From assembly GCA_016708825.1 (NCBI GenBank), contig JADJEZ010000004.1, forward strand, positions 333,327 through 397,326: a stretch of DNA of 64,000 nucleotides. The letters run 5' to 3'. Positions 28,242 through 40,980 of the stretch are shown here, in pieces (position 1 is the first letter of the stretch; each line of letters begins with the position of its first letter). A program made the translations under genes and the position numbers. The notes under the pieces are model-generated. The model saw only the letters and a list, made by a program, of their open reading frames with translations. It had not been told where the DNA came from and did no database searches. The DNA comes from Betaproteobacteria bacterium. Lineage in GTDB: Bacteria; Pseudomonadota; Gammaproteobacteria; Burkholderiales; Usitatibacteraceae.

Positions 28242-29346
28242 ACTGGTGGTGCGCATCGCGACCGCGGACGGACGCGTGATGCGCGCGCAGGCGAGCGCCG
28301 AACGCCCGCGCGTGGCCGGGGCGCTCTTCCGCGGGCGCCGCGCCGCCGAGGCGCCCGTGCTCGCCGGGGCGCTCTTCGCCATCTGCGGCCGCTCCCAGGC
28401 CATCGCCGCGGCCGCCGCGGTCGAGACGGCGCGCGGTGAGCCGGCCGGAGCGGCGATGCAGGCCGCGCGTGCCGCGCGCATGGCGGCGGAAAACGTGCAC
28501 GAACATGCGTGGCGGCTGCTCGTCGACTGGCCGCGGCTCGCCGGGCGCGAGCCCGAGGTCGCGGCACTTGCCGCGGCGCGCGAGGCGCTGGCGCCCCTGC
28601 TCGCCGCGGAAGCAGGCGCGGATCTCCGGGACGCGGTGGCGAACACGCGCGACTGGGCGGCGTGGGCCGTTTTCGGTTCATCCGCCGAGGAATTCCTGGC
28701 GCTTGCCGGCGTGCCCGCGCTCGAGGCCTGGGCGAAGGCGGCGGCAACCCCGGTCGCCACGCTCGCCACCGCGATGCTCGCCAGTCACGCGAGCCTGGGT
28801 GCCTGCGACGTGGCGTTGCTTCCGGAAGGCGATGCTTCCTGGATCGCGCGCGAGATCGCCCCGGCGCTCGACCGGGAAGCGGGCTTCGACGAGGCCCCGC
28901 ATTGGCACGGCGAGGCACGCGAGACCGGGCCGCTCGTGCGCACCGCCGCGCATCCGCTCGTGGCCGATGCCGTGGCGACCTGGGGGCGGGGCGTCGGCGC
29001 GCGGCTCGTGGCCCGTCTCGTGGACCTGGCGGCGACGCTCGTTGCCCTCGGCGCGGCGGCGCGCGACGGCCACGGCGCGGTCGCGCTCGCCAGCGGCGGC
29101 GCGATCGCCTGGGTGGAAACGACGCGCGGGCTCCTCGTGCACCGCGTGGCGCTGGACGGCGAGCGCATCGCGGACTACCGGATCGTCGCGCCCACGGAGT
29201 GGAACTTCCACCCCGAGGGCGCCCTGGCGCGCGGCGCGCTGGGGCTCGCGGCCGGGGACGGAGCGCGCCTCGAGCGCGAGCTGCGCTGGCTCATCGCTTC
29301 CCTCGATCCCTGCGTGGGCGTGCGCTTCGAGGCCGGCCATGCATGA
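28225..29346 (+). CDS. hoxV: Hydrogenase assembly scaffold HoxV/HupK
   Basis: A 373-residue protein related to the large subunit but without a full set of metal-binding cysteines. FAICGRSQA is the remnant of the N-terminal CxxC, and SLDPCVGVRFEAGHA at the end imitates DPCxxCxxH. HoxV is thought to act as a scaffold for Fe(CN)2CO transfer to HoxG. Highly Ala-rich. Overlaps hoxT and, by eight bases, hypA. Confidence 0.9.
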   Translation: MAIEGELVVRIATADGRVMRAQASAERPRVAGALFRGRRAAEAPVLAGALFAICGRSQAIAAAAAVETARGEPAGAAMQAARAARMAAENVHEHAWRLLVDWPRLAGREPEVAALAAAREALAPLLAAEAGADLRDAVANTRDWAAWAVFGSSAEEFLALAGVPALEAWAKAAATPVATLATAMLASHASLGACDVALLPEGDASWIAREIAPALDREAGFDEAPHWHGEARETGPLVRTAAHPLVADAVATWGRGVGARLVARLVDLAATLVALGAAARDGHGAVALASGGAIAWVETTRGLLVHRVALDGERIADYRIVAPTEWNFHPEGALARGALGLAAGDGARLERELRWLIASLDPCVGVRFEAGHA

Positions 29347-29680
29347 GATGTCGATCGCCGAGAGCGTGCGCGGCATCGTCGAGGAAACGGCGGCCCGCGA
29401 GGGCTTCGCGCGGGTGATGGAAGTGCGGCTCGAGATCGGACGGCTCGCGGCGGTGGAGCCCGAGGCGCTGCGCTTCTGCTTCGACGCCGTGATGCGCGGC
29501 GGCATCGCCGAGGGCGCCGTGCTCGCCATCGACGAGACGCCGGGCACGGCCTGGTGCTTCGGGTGCTCGGACTCGGTGCCGGTCGCGATGCGCGGCGAGC
29601 CCTGCCCGCGCTGCGGGGGCGGCCAGTTGCAGGTGACGGGCGGCACGGGAATGCGGGTGAAGGACCTCTTGGGAAACTGA
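29339..29680 (+). CDS. hypA: Nickel-insertion protein HypA
   Basis: A 113-residue nickel chaperone. His2 of MHEMS binds nickel, and the zinc site is C73, C76, C89 and C92 in CFGC and CPRC. It passes nickel with HypB to the HoxG precursor. The full-length, typical start MHEMSIAESVRGIVEE fixes the start codon at 29339. It is 21 bases from hypB. Confidence 0.95.
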   Translation: MHEMSIAESVRGIVEETAAREGFARVMEVRLEIGRLAAVEPEALRFCFDAVMRGGIAEGAVLAIDETPGTAWCFGCSDSVPVAMRGEPCPRCGGGQLQVTGGTGMRVKDLLGN

Positions 29681-29701
29681 CGGAAATTCGAGGAGAAGGC
29701 G

Positions 29702-30668
29702 ATGTGCACGACCTGCGGTTGCGGCAGCGACGACGTGAAGATCGACGGCAAGGCCATGGACACGGTCACGCGCATGACCATGCGCACGGCCATGATCACG
29801 GGCACGATCATGACCACGGCCATGATCACGGGCACGACCACGGCCATGATCACGCGCATGGCACGATCACAGCCACGATCACGGCCACGATCACAGCCAC
29901 GATCACGGCCACGATCACGGCCATCGCCACGACGGCGCCCCGGCGGCGCGCGCGGTGTCGGTGGAGCGCGACATCCTCGCCAAGAACGACCGCGAGGCCA
30001 ACGCGAACCGCCGCGAGTTCTCCCGGCTCGGCATCTTCGCGCTGAATCTCGTCTCCAGCCCCGGCTCGGGCAAGACCACGCTCCTCGTGGAGACCATCGG
30101 GCGCCTGGGCGGGGAGCTTCCCATCACGGTCATCGAGGGCGACCAGCAGACTTCCAACGACGCCGAGCGCATCCGTGCCACCGGCGCGAAGGCCGTGCAG
30201 GTCAACACCGGCAAGGGCTGCCACCTGGACGCGCACATGGTCGGCCACGCGCTCGAGCGCCTCGCGCCCGCGGCCGATTCCGTAGTGATGATCGAAAACG
30301 TGGGCAACCTGGTCTGCCCGTCGGCGTTCGACCTCGGCGAAGCGCACAAGGTCGTGGTGCTCTCGGTGACCGAAGGCGAGGACAAGCCGCTCAAGTACCC
30401 GGACATGTTCGCCGCGGCCGACCTCATGATCCTCAACAAGTGCGACCTGCTGCCGCACCTCGCCTTCGACGCCGCACTCGTCGAGGCCAACGCGCGGCGC
30501 GTGAACCCGGCCATCGAGATCCTGCGCCTGTCGGCGACCACGGGCGAGGGCATGGACGCCTGGCTCGCGTGGATCCGGGGCGGGGCGGTGGAGGCTCGTC
30601 GTCGCCGCGCGGCCGCGGCGCCACGTGCGCAGGGTTGCGCCTGCGCCGAGGCCGCGGCGAAGGCCTGA
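29702..30668 (+). CDS. hypB: Nickel GTPase HypB with long histidine-rich stretch, two frameshifts
   Basis: Starts MCTTCGCGSDD, the high-affinity nickel motif CxxCGC. A His/Asp/Gly repeat of about 60 residues (HDHGHDHG type) then stores nickel. The GTPase domain follows: SSPGSGKTT (Walker A), IEGDQQTSNDAERI, TGKGCHLDAHMV, IENVGNLVCP and LNKCDLL. The repeat is spread over three frames. One missing base near 29752 and another near 29862 restore a single protein of about 322 residues. The repeats are 12-base units, where indels are easy. GTP hydrolysis drives nickel release to the hydrogenase. Ribosome site GAGGAGAAGG. Confidence 0.92.
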
Positions 30669-30679
30669 GGGACGAAACC

Positions 30680-32996
<2,317 letters not shown>

Positions 32997-33026
32997 CATG
33001 CAACGCAAACGCAACCGGAGAACGCG

Positions 33027-33253
33027 ATGTGCCTAGCCATTCCCGCGAAGGTCGTGGAGCTGCGCGACGGCGACCAGGCGGTGATCGACCTTGCAGGCGT
33101 GCGCAAGGAAATCTCGCTCGCCCTGGTCGACGACGTCTGGCCCGGCGACTACGTGATCGTCCACGTGGGCTATGCCCTGCAGAAGCTCGATCCCGACGAG
33201 GCGGCGCGCACGCTCGAGCTCTTCGCCGGCCTCGCGCAAGTGGACGCCGCCGC

Positions 33254-33257
<4 letters not shown>
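33027..33257 (+). CDS. hypC: Hydrogenase assembly chaperone HypC
   Basis: A 76-residue HypC. MCLAIPAKVVEL keeps the essential Cys2 that holds iron with HypD. The body VDDVWPGDYVIVHVGYALQK is standard. It carries Fe(CN)2CO from the HypCD complex to the large subunit. The stop overlaps the hypD start (ATGA). This is the general HypC, separate from the HoxL paralogue in the same operon. Confidence 0.96.
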
Positions 33258-34434
<1,177 letters not shown>

Positions 34435-34453
<19 letters not shown>

Positions 34454-35460
34454 AGCGCGGGCTCGTGGACATGAGCCACGGCAGCGGCGGCCGGGCCATG
34501 GCGCAGCTGGTCGACGAACTCTTCCTCGCGGCGTTCGACAACCCGTGGCTGCGCCAGATGAACGACCAGGCGCGCGTGCCGATGCCCTCGGGCCGGCTCG
34601 TGGTGGCCACCGACAGCCACGTGGTCTCGCCGCTCTTCTTTCCCGGCGGCGACATCGGCTGCCTCTCGGTGCACGGCACCGTGAACGACGTCGCCATGGC
34701 GGGCGCGAAGCCGCTCTACCTCACCGCCGGCTTCATCCTCGAGGAAGGCTATCCGCTCGCGGACCTGAAGCGCATCGTCGACTCCATGGCCAAGGCCGCG
34801 GCGGAGGCGGGCGTGGCCGTGGTCACGGGCGACACCAAGGTCGTGGAGCGCGGCAAGGGCGACGGCGTCTTCATCAACACCACGGGCGTGGGCGTGGTGG
34901 CCGAGGGCATCGAGATATCCGGCGACCGCGCGCGCCCGGGAGACGCGATCCTCGTCTCGGGCACCCTGGGCGATCACGGCGTGGCCATCATGTCGCTCCG
35001 GGAGAACCTGAGCTTCGAGACGACCATCCGCTCCGACACCGCCGCGCTGCACGGGCTCGTGGCGGCCATGGTCGAGGCGGTGCCGGCGATTCACTGCCTG
35101 CGCGATCCCACCCGCGGCGGGCTCGCGACGACGCTCAATGAAATCGCGCGGCAGTCGGGCTGCGGCATGCGCCTGGAGGAATCCGCGATTCCCGTGCGCC
35201 CCGAGGTCGCCGCGGCCTGCGAGTTCCTCGGCCTCGACCCGCTCTACGTGGCCAACGAGGGAAAGCTGATCGCGATCTGCGCCCCCGGCGACGCGGCGCG
35301 GCTGCTCGCGGCGATGCGCGCCCATCCGCTGGGCCGGGATGCCGCGCAGGTGGGCGAGGTGGTGGCGGATTCGCACCATTTCGTGCAGATGCGCACCGGG
35401 TTCGGCGGCAGCCGCATGGTGGACTGGCTCGCGGGCGAGCAGCTCCCGCGCATCTGCTGA
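34435..35460 (+). CDS. hypE: Hydrogenase maturation protein HypE
   Basis: Dehydrates the thiocarboxamide on its C-terminal cysteine to thiocyanate, the cyanide donor. Ends in the hallmark PRIC. Further motifs: MSHGSGGRAMAQL, FPGGDIGCLSVHGTVND, VVTGDTKVVERG and LRDPTRGGLATTLNEIA. The start is uncertain. Homologous sequence reaches back to DYVRPLDVKRG, so GTG 34435 is the nearest usable start (341 residues), and the missing beginning may lie in the hypD tail across an indel. Confidence 0.93.
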
Positions 35461-35470
35461 GCGCGCGCGT

Positions 35471-37221
35471 GTGAAAATCCTCTTCCTCACCCACGCCTTC
35501 AACGGCCTCGCGCAGCGGCTCTTCGTAGAGCTTGCCGCCCTCGGCCACGAGGTGTCCATCGAGATCGACGTGAACGATGCGGTCACCGCCGAGGCCGTGG
35601 CGCTCGCCGCCCCCGACCTCATCATCGCTCCCTTCCTGAAGCGCGCCATCCCGGCGTCGATCTTCTCGCGCGTGCCGTGCTTCGTGGTCCACCCGGGCAT
35701 TCCCGGCGACCGCGGGCCCTCCGCCCTCGACTGGGCGATCCTCGAGGGCGAGGCGGACTGGGGTGTGACCGTGCTGCAGGCGGAGGCGGAAATGGACGCC
35801 GGGCCCGTCTGGGCGTCGCGCTGCTTCCGCATGCGCGCCGCACCCAAGTCGAGCCTCTACCGGCGCGAGGTGGCCGAGGGCGCGGCGCAGGCCGTGCTCG
35901 AAGCGGTGGCGCGCTTTGCCCGCGGCGATGCGCCGATGTCGCTCGCGGAACTGGGCGAGGACGCCCGCGGCAGGGCGCGACCGCTCATGCTGCAGGCGGA
36001 CCGCGCGATCGACTGGGAGAACGACGACACGCGCACCGTGCTCGCGAAGATCCACGCGGCCGACGGCTTTCCCGGCGTGCGCGACACCATCCTCTGCCGC
36101 GAAGTCCTCCTCTTCGGCGCCCACGACGGAAAGGGGGACGTTCCCCAGTTTTCCGGAAAAATGGGGAACGTCCCCGATTTCCGGGGAGCGGTGATGGCGA
36201 CGCGCGATGGGGCGATCCTGCGCAGGACGGTCGACGGCGCGGTCTGGATCACGCACCTGAAGGCGGTGCCCGGGGGAGGCGAGCCGACCCTGAAGCTCCC
36301 GGCCGCGCAGGTGCTGGGAGAGGCACTCGCGGGCGTGCCGGAAGCGCGGATCGCCCTCGATGCCCCCGACGCGGGCCCCACCTGGCGCGAGATCCGCTAC
36401 GAGGAGCACGGGGACGTGGGCGTGCTGCACTTCGCGTTCCACAACGGCGCGATGTCCACGGCGCAGTGCGTGCGGCTGCTCGAAGCGATCCGCTTCGCGA
36501 AGACCCGGCCGGCGAGGTGCTGGTGCTCGCGGGCGGGCCCGATTTCTGGTCGAACGGCATCCATTTGCATGCGATCGAGGCCACCGGCCGGCCGGCCGAT
36601 GCCTCGTGGGACAACATCAACGCCATCGACGACGTGGCCCGCGAGATCATCACCACGACCGATCGCCTGACGGTGTCGGCGCTCGCGGGCAACGCGGGCG
36701 CGGGCGGCGTCTTCCTGGCGCTCGCCGCCGACCGCGTGTGGCTCAACCGCGGCGTGGTGCTGAATCCCCACTACCGGGGCATGGGCAACCTCTTCGGCTC
36801 GGAGTACTGGACCTACCTCCTGCCGCGGCGCGTGGGCGAGGAGCGGGCCCGCGAGATCACCGGGCGGCGCCTGCCCATGGGCTCCCAGGAAGCGCTCGCG
36901 CTGGGGCTCGCCGATGCGCGCTTCGCCCACGACGCGCAGTCCTTCCTGCAGGCGGCGATCAAGCGCGCGCAGGCGATGGCGCAGGATCCGCGCCTGGGCG
37001 ACATGCTCTTCGCCAAGCGCCGCCAGCGGCTCCTGGACGAGTCGGCCAAGCCCCTGGAGCGCTACCGGGAGGAGGAACTCGCGCGCATGAAGCTGAACTT
37101 CTACGGCTTCGATCCCAGCTACCACGTGGCGCGCTACCACTTCGTCTACAAGCTTGCGAAGGCGCGGACGCCGCATTACCTCGCGCGGCACCGCGCCCCC
37201 CCGGCGCCCGCCGCGGCCTGA
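35471..37221 (+). CDS. hypX: HypX/HoxX, CO-ligand-supplying formyl-CoA protein, one frameshift
   Basis: Two-domain enzyme that, in R. eutropha, makes the CO ligand under air from a formyl group via formyl-CoA. The N-terminal half resembles formyl-transferases (LTHAFNGLAQR, FVVHPGIPGDRGPSALDWAI). The C-terminal half is crotonase-like (GPDFWSNGIHLHAIEA, SALAGNAGAGGVFLALAADR). The frame changes near 36515; one base restores about 583 residues. Between the domains lies an in-frame palindromic repeat (36134-36175) encoding GDVPQFSGKMGNVP, which looks inserted. Starts with GTG 35471. It is the last gene of the operon; hoxA/B/C/J regulators do not follow. Confidence 0.92.
36134..36175. repeat. REP-like palindrome inside hypX
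   Basis: Perfect 14-base arms GGGGACGTTCCCCA and TGGGGAACGTCCCC enclose GTTTTCCGGAAAAA, whose core TTTTCCGGAAAA is itself palindromic. I recall GGGGACGTTCCCC-type palindromes as scattered REP-like repeats in proteobacterial genomes. Its length of 42 bases keeps the hypX frame open. Confidence 0.7.
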
Positions 37222-37253
37222 GCGGCGCGCAGGCGACCCTCCCCAACCGCGAC

Positions 37254-37283
37254 TTGGACTGCGGCAGGGGCTTGGGATACGCT
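37254..37283 (+). promoter_or_regulatory. Possible sigma-70 promoter before the OmpA-like gene
   Basis: TTGGAC at 37254-37259 and TACGCT at 37278-37283 with an 18-base spacer. It lies 33 bases before ATG 37316, in the only gap between hypX and this gene. The -10 is weak, so this is a tentative call. Confidence 0.3.
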
Positions 37284-37315
37284 TCGCCCCACCGCAGCAC
37301 AACCAGGGAGAGGCC

Positions 37316-38182
37316 ATGAGGTTTCCGGAAGATCGTTCCAGTCGTTCGCGCTCGCCGTGGCGCTCCTCGCAGGTGCCGCAACGGCGCTCGCCGCGCGGGA
37401 TGCGCCGAAGTCGAAGGACCACCCGCTGCTCACGCGCTACCCGAACTCCCACATCGCCGAGTACGAGAAGAACTACAACGCGGTCGAGTTCGCCGTGGGC
37501 GGGCGCGGAGCCGAGGCCCAGCGGAAGCCCATCGAGGGCGATGCGACCGTCATTCGCTACTTCCACTACAAGGCCGACACCCAGCCGAGCCCGCTGCAGG
37601 TGATCCGCAACTACCAGAACGCGGTCAAGTCCATCGGCGGGGAAGTGGTCTACGAGCGCCTGCCGAGGGGATGGCGACGGCGGCGAGACGACGCTTCGGG
37701 TGACGACCGGCGGCAAGGAGGTGTGGGTGCGGGTCGACCCCGAGATCTTCAGCGCGCCCACGCAGAGCTACAAGCTCTCCATCGTCGAGGTGGCCGCGTT
37801 GAAGCAGGTGGTGACCGCGAACAAGCTGCTCGAGGAACTCGACAAGAACGGCTTCATCGCCCTCTACATCAACTTCGACACCGGCAAGTGGGACCTGAAG
37901 GCCGACGGCCAGGCCACGGTGCGCGAGATCGCCGCGGCACTCAAGTCGGCGCCGGCGTTGAAGATCGCGATCGAGGGGCACACCGACAACGTCGGCCAGG
38001 CCGCGGCCAACAAGACGCTTTCCCAGCGCCGCGCGCAGAGCGTGATGGCCGCCATCGTGGCCGGGGGCGTCGATGCCGGGCGACTCAGCGCCGCCGGCTT
38101 CGGCCAGGAGCGCCCCGTCGCCGACAACCGCGGCGAGGAAGGGCGGAGCAAGAACCGCCGCGTGGAGCTGGTCAAGCGCTAG
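37316..38182 (+). CDS. OmpA-family outer-membrane-associated protein, two frameshifts
   Basis: Exported protein of about 289 residues. After ATG 37316 the signal peptide SFQSFALAVALLAGAATALA is found only when one indel near 37330 is corrected. A domain beginning DHPLLTRYPNSHIAEYEKNY follows. A second break lies near 37665, after which VTTGGKEVWVRVDPEIFSA continues. The C-terminus is the OmpA peptidoglycan-binding domain (ALYINFDTGKWDLK, IAIEGHTDNVGQAAAN, GRSKNRRVELVKR). It probably anchors the envelope to peptidoglycan. A strong hairpin follows the stop. Confidence 0.82.
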
Positions 38183-38188
38183 CGGGAG

Positions 38189-38216
38189 GGGGCCGCGCGC
38201 AGGACGGCGCGGCCCC
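38189..38216 (+). terminator. GC hairpin after the OmpA-like gene
   Basis: Perfect ten-base arms GGGGCCGCGC and GCGCGGCCCC around an eight-base loop, starting 7 bases after the stop codon. No T tract follows (the next bases are GAAAAAATAA), so it may end transcription weakly or protect the 3' end. Confidence 0.4.
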
Positions 38217-38344
38217 GAAAAAATAACCGGCGAACACCCGAAGATGCCGCCGGCAAAATACGCCGTACCTGGGGGGACGGCGGGGAAGACGTTTTCGCGC
38301 AGGGCGCGACTGCATCCAGACTAGGTGGGGCGACCGGATCGCAT

Positions 38345-38358
38345 TTGACCCAGATCAA
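38345..38358 (+). promoter_or_regulatory. FNR/CRP-family binding site upstream of the MFS gene
   Basis: TTGACCCAGATCAA matches the FNR/Anr pattern TTGAT-N4-ATCAA in nine of ten conserved positions. It lies 119 bases before ATG 38478. It is nearly the same as the site before hoxM, suggesting that the transporter follows oxygen or nitric-oxide signals. Confidence 0.5.
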
Positions 38359-38477
38359 CCGGAGCGCTCGGCGCGATGTCGGCCCGGACTCTGGCCACGG
38401 AGGGCCCCTTCGTGGAGCCCGGCCGCGAACGGCTAGAATCTGACCCATCGCGTTCGCCTGCGCCCGATCACCCGCCC

Positions 38478-39704
38478 ATGTCCGCCGCCACCCCCGCCGC
38501 CAGCTTCCGAAGCGACGCGACCGTCATCTCCCTGGTGGGCTTCGCGCACGGGACCTCGCACTTCTTCCACTTCATGATCCCGCCGCTCTTTCCGTGGCTC
38601 ATGGCGGAGTTCGGGCTCTCCTTCACGCAGGTGGGCCTCACGATGACGGCGTTCTTCCTGGTCTCGAGCATCGGCCAGGCGCTCGCGGGCTTCGTCGTGG
38701 ACCGCTTCGGGGCGCTGCGGGTGCTCGTGGGCGGGATTTCGCTCCTGTCGCTCTCCGGGCTCGTGCTCGCCGGCGCGCAGAACTTCCCGATGCTGCTCGC
38801 CGCGGCCGTGGTGGCGGGGATCGGCAACAGCGTCTTCCATCCCGCGGACTTCACGCTCCTCAATCGCCGCGTGTCGGTGTCGCGCCTCGGGCACGCCTTT
38901 TCCGTGCACGGGTTGTCCGGAAATCTCGGCTGGGCCGCCGCGCCCGTGCTCATGATCGCGGTGGCGGGTGCCTGGGGCTGGCGCGCTTCCGGCGTGGCCG
39001 CCTCGATCGTGGGGGTTGCCGCGCTGCTCTTTCTCCTCGCCAACCGCTCGCTGCTGCACGACGCGCCGCTCGCGGTCGCGGGGCCGAAGCACGCGAAGGG
39101 CGGCACCTTCGCCTTCCTGAGCGTGCCGGTGGTGTGGATGTGCTTCGTGTTTTTCTTCTTCACGGTGATGGCCTTCGGCGTGCTGCAGAACTTCGCCGTG
39201 CCCGTCTTCGAGCAGGGCTACGGCGTCACGCTGGGCTTCGCCGCATCCGGCCTCACCGCCTACCTGCTGGGCTCCGCCGCGGGCACGGGCACCGGCGGCT
39301 TTTTCGCGACCCAGGGCGACCGCCAGGAACGCAAGGTCGCCGTGGCGCTCGCGGTCGCCGCACTCTGCGCGGTGCTCCTTGCGACGGGCAAGGCGCCCGA
39401 CTGGGGCATCGTGGTGCTCATGGCCGTCATGGGCTTCGGCGCGGGATTCTCCGGCCCCTCGCGCGACATGCTGGTGCGGCGCGCGGCCACCAGCACCTTC
39501 GGCGACGCGGCCTACGGGCGCATCGCCGGCTTCGTCTATTCCGGCATCGACCTGGGCCTTGCCGGCGCGCCGCTCGTCTTCGGCCCGATGATGGACGCGG
39601 GGCAGTTCGTGCAGGTCCTCTGGGGAGTCGCTGTCCTGCAGACGCTCGCCATCGCCACCGCCCTCACCGTCGGCGCCCGCTCCCGCAGGACGGGGTCGGG
39701 TTGA
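38478..39704 (+). CDS. Major facilitator superfamily transporter
   Basis: A 408-residue inner-membrane carrier with twelve predicted segments. It starts MSAATPAASFRSDATVISLV, and the first loops carry GFAHGTSHFFHFMIPPLF and LVSSIGQALAGFVVDRFGAL (the MFS loop 2-3 signature DRFG). NSVFHPADFTLLNRRVS resembles fosmidomycin-resistance and related exporters with a conserved FHP. Substrate unknown. Its stop codon lies in a REP-like palindrome (39692-39720). Possible FNR-type control from 38345. Confidence 0.85.
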   Translation: MSAATPAASFRSDATVISLVGFAHGTSHFFHFMIPPLFPWLMAEFGLSFTQVGLTMTAFFLVSSIGQALAGFVVDRFGALRVLVGGISLLSLSGLVLAGAQNFPMLLAAAVVAGIGNSVFHPADFTLLNRRVSVSRLGHAFSVHGLSGNLGWAAAPVLMIAVAGAWGWRASGVAASIVGVAALLFLLANRSLLHDAPLAVAGPKHAKGGTFAFLSVPVVWMCFVFFFFTVMAFGVLQNFAVPVFEQGYGVTLGFAASGLTAYLLGSAAGTGTGGFFATQGDRQERKVAVALAVAALCAVLLATGKAPDWGIVVLMAVMGFGAGFSGPSRDMLVRRAATSTFGDAAYGRIAGFVYSGIDLGLAGAPLVFGPMMDAGQFVQVLWGVAVLQTLAIATALTVGARSRRTGSG

Positions 39705-39769
39705 ATCTGAACCCGTCCCCGTTTCGAACCGGAAGCAATCGGGGCAGGTCCAGGATTCGACCTGACCCC
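39692..39769. repeat. Pair of REP-like palindromes in opposite orientation
   Basis: Two 29-base palindromic units, 39692-39720 (arms GGGGTCGGGTT / AACCCGTCCCC type) and 39741-39769 (GGGGCAGGT / ACCTGACCCC type), face each other with 20 bases between. They are variants of the units at 52435, 53954 and 54005. The first covers the end of the MFS coding sequence; the second ends 3 bases before the methyltransferase stop. Confidence 0.65.
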
Positions 39770-39772
39770 CTT

Positions 39773-40403
39773 TCAGGTTCGGCGCCAGACGCTCGCGAGC
39801 CAGGGTTGTTGGTCGCGCGGCAGGCCGGGCGGGCGGAAGTAGTGCTCGAGTTCCACGAAGCCCGCGCCGGTCACCAGGGCGCGCCAGGTATCGAGGTCGT
39901 GATAGGAGCCGTAGCGGCCGCGGTTCCAGCCTTCCTCGTTGGCGCCGCGCGGGTTGGAGCTGAAGAGCACGCCGCCGGGCTTCAGGGTCGCGCGCAGTTC
40001 GCGCAGCACTCGCGGCGCCTCGGCGCGCGGCACGTGGAAGAGCGACGCATTGGCGAACACGCCGTCGAAACGCGCCGCGGGCAGGTCCAGCGCAAGGAAG
40101 TCCTGGCACCAGACCTCGCATCCCGTATCGGCGAGGGCCATTTCCACGAAACGCGCGGCACCGTCGAGGCCCACCGCCACGTGGCCCAGCGCCGTGAAGG
40201 CCGCGAGGTCGCGCCCCGGGCCGCAGCCGAAGTCGAGGATCGTGAAGGGCGGCTCGCCCTGGAGGTGGCGCAGCAACGCGGCGATGTTCTGCGTGACGTC
40301 GTGGTCGCGGGTGCCGTCGCGGAAGTCCTCGGCGCGCCCGTTGTAGTGCGCGAGCGTTCCGGCGGAGGCTTCCGGGTCCGGCTTCCCCGGCGGGTGCGTT
40401 CAT
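39773..40403 (-). CDS. SAM-dependent methyltransferase, 5' frameshift
   Basis: Class I methyltransferase of about 209 residues. SAM loop ILDFGCGPGRDLAAF, acidic strand VGLDGAARFVEMA, then DFLALDLPAARFDGVFANAS and ATLKPGGVLFSSNPRG. The end is WLASVWRRT. The N-terminus from ATG 40403 (MNAPAG) needs one indel near 40388 to join the conserved start TLAHYNGRAEDFRDGTRDHD. ATG overlaps the corrected stop of tag (ATGA). Substrate unknown. Confidence 0.78.
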
Positions 40404-40969
40404 CGGCGCGACGAGTGGAACGGGCAGGCCAGGAGATGGTCGTCGACCATTCCGTGGCCTGCATGAACGCGCTACAGGATGGTCGAGCCCACGAAGGTGA
40501 AGCCGCGCTTCTTCAGGTCCTTCGAGAAGGCGTCGGATTCCGGCGTCGTGGCGGGCACGTCGCGCATCGAGCGGCGCCGGTTCACGAGGGGCTTGCCGCC
40601 CACGAACCGCCATGCGTAGGCATCGAAGCTGCCGAATTCCTTCTGCACCGCGAGAAAGGCCTTCGCGTTCCTCACCGCACCCTCGACCTTGAGGCGATTG
40701 CGCACGATGCCGGCGTCGAGCAGCAGCTTCTCCACCCGCGCGGGCGTGAAGCGCGCCACCTTCGCCGGGTCGAATTGCGCGAATAGGCTGCGGTAGTTCT
40801 CCCGCTTGGCCAGTATCGTGGACCACGAAAGCCCGGCCTGCGCGCCCTCCAGCACCAGGAACTCGAAGAGGACGCGGTCGTCGTGGACGGGCCGGCCCCA
40901 CTCGCGGTCGTGGTAGGCGACGTAGGCGGGCGAGCCCAGGCACCAGGGACAGCGTTCGGATGGCTTCAT
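40400..40969 (-). CDS. tag: DNA-3-methyladenine glycosylase I, C-terminal frameshifts
   Basis: Removes 3-methyladenine from alkylated DNA. MKPSERCPWCLGSPAYVAYH begins the protein and carries the first zinc Cys residues. YHDREWGRPVHDDRVLFEFL, ILAKRENYRSLF and GSFDAYAWRFVGG are family motifs. As written the frame stops after KKRGFTFVGSTIL at 40472, but two indels (near 40478 and 40455) lead on to YAFMQAT and MVDDHLLACPFHSSRR, the usual C-terminus with the zinc-binding His and Cys, and a stop that overlaps the methyltransferase start. ATG 40969 is used. A longer N-terminal reading runs through a 10-base repeat array and is probably untranslated leader. Confidence 0.9.
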
Positions 40970-40980
40970 GCCGGTTCGGA

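Noticed and set aside
28225..29346. A second hydrogenase large subunit
   Set aside because: It lacks the two CxxC pairs; it is the HoxV/HupK scaffold.
29760..29940. CRISPR-like tandem repeats
   Set aside because: Units are 12 bases without spacers and encode His-Asp-His-Gly; this is the HypB nickel-binding stretch.
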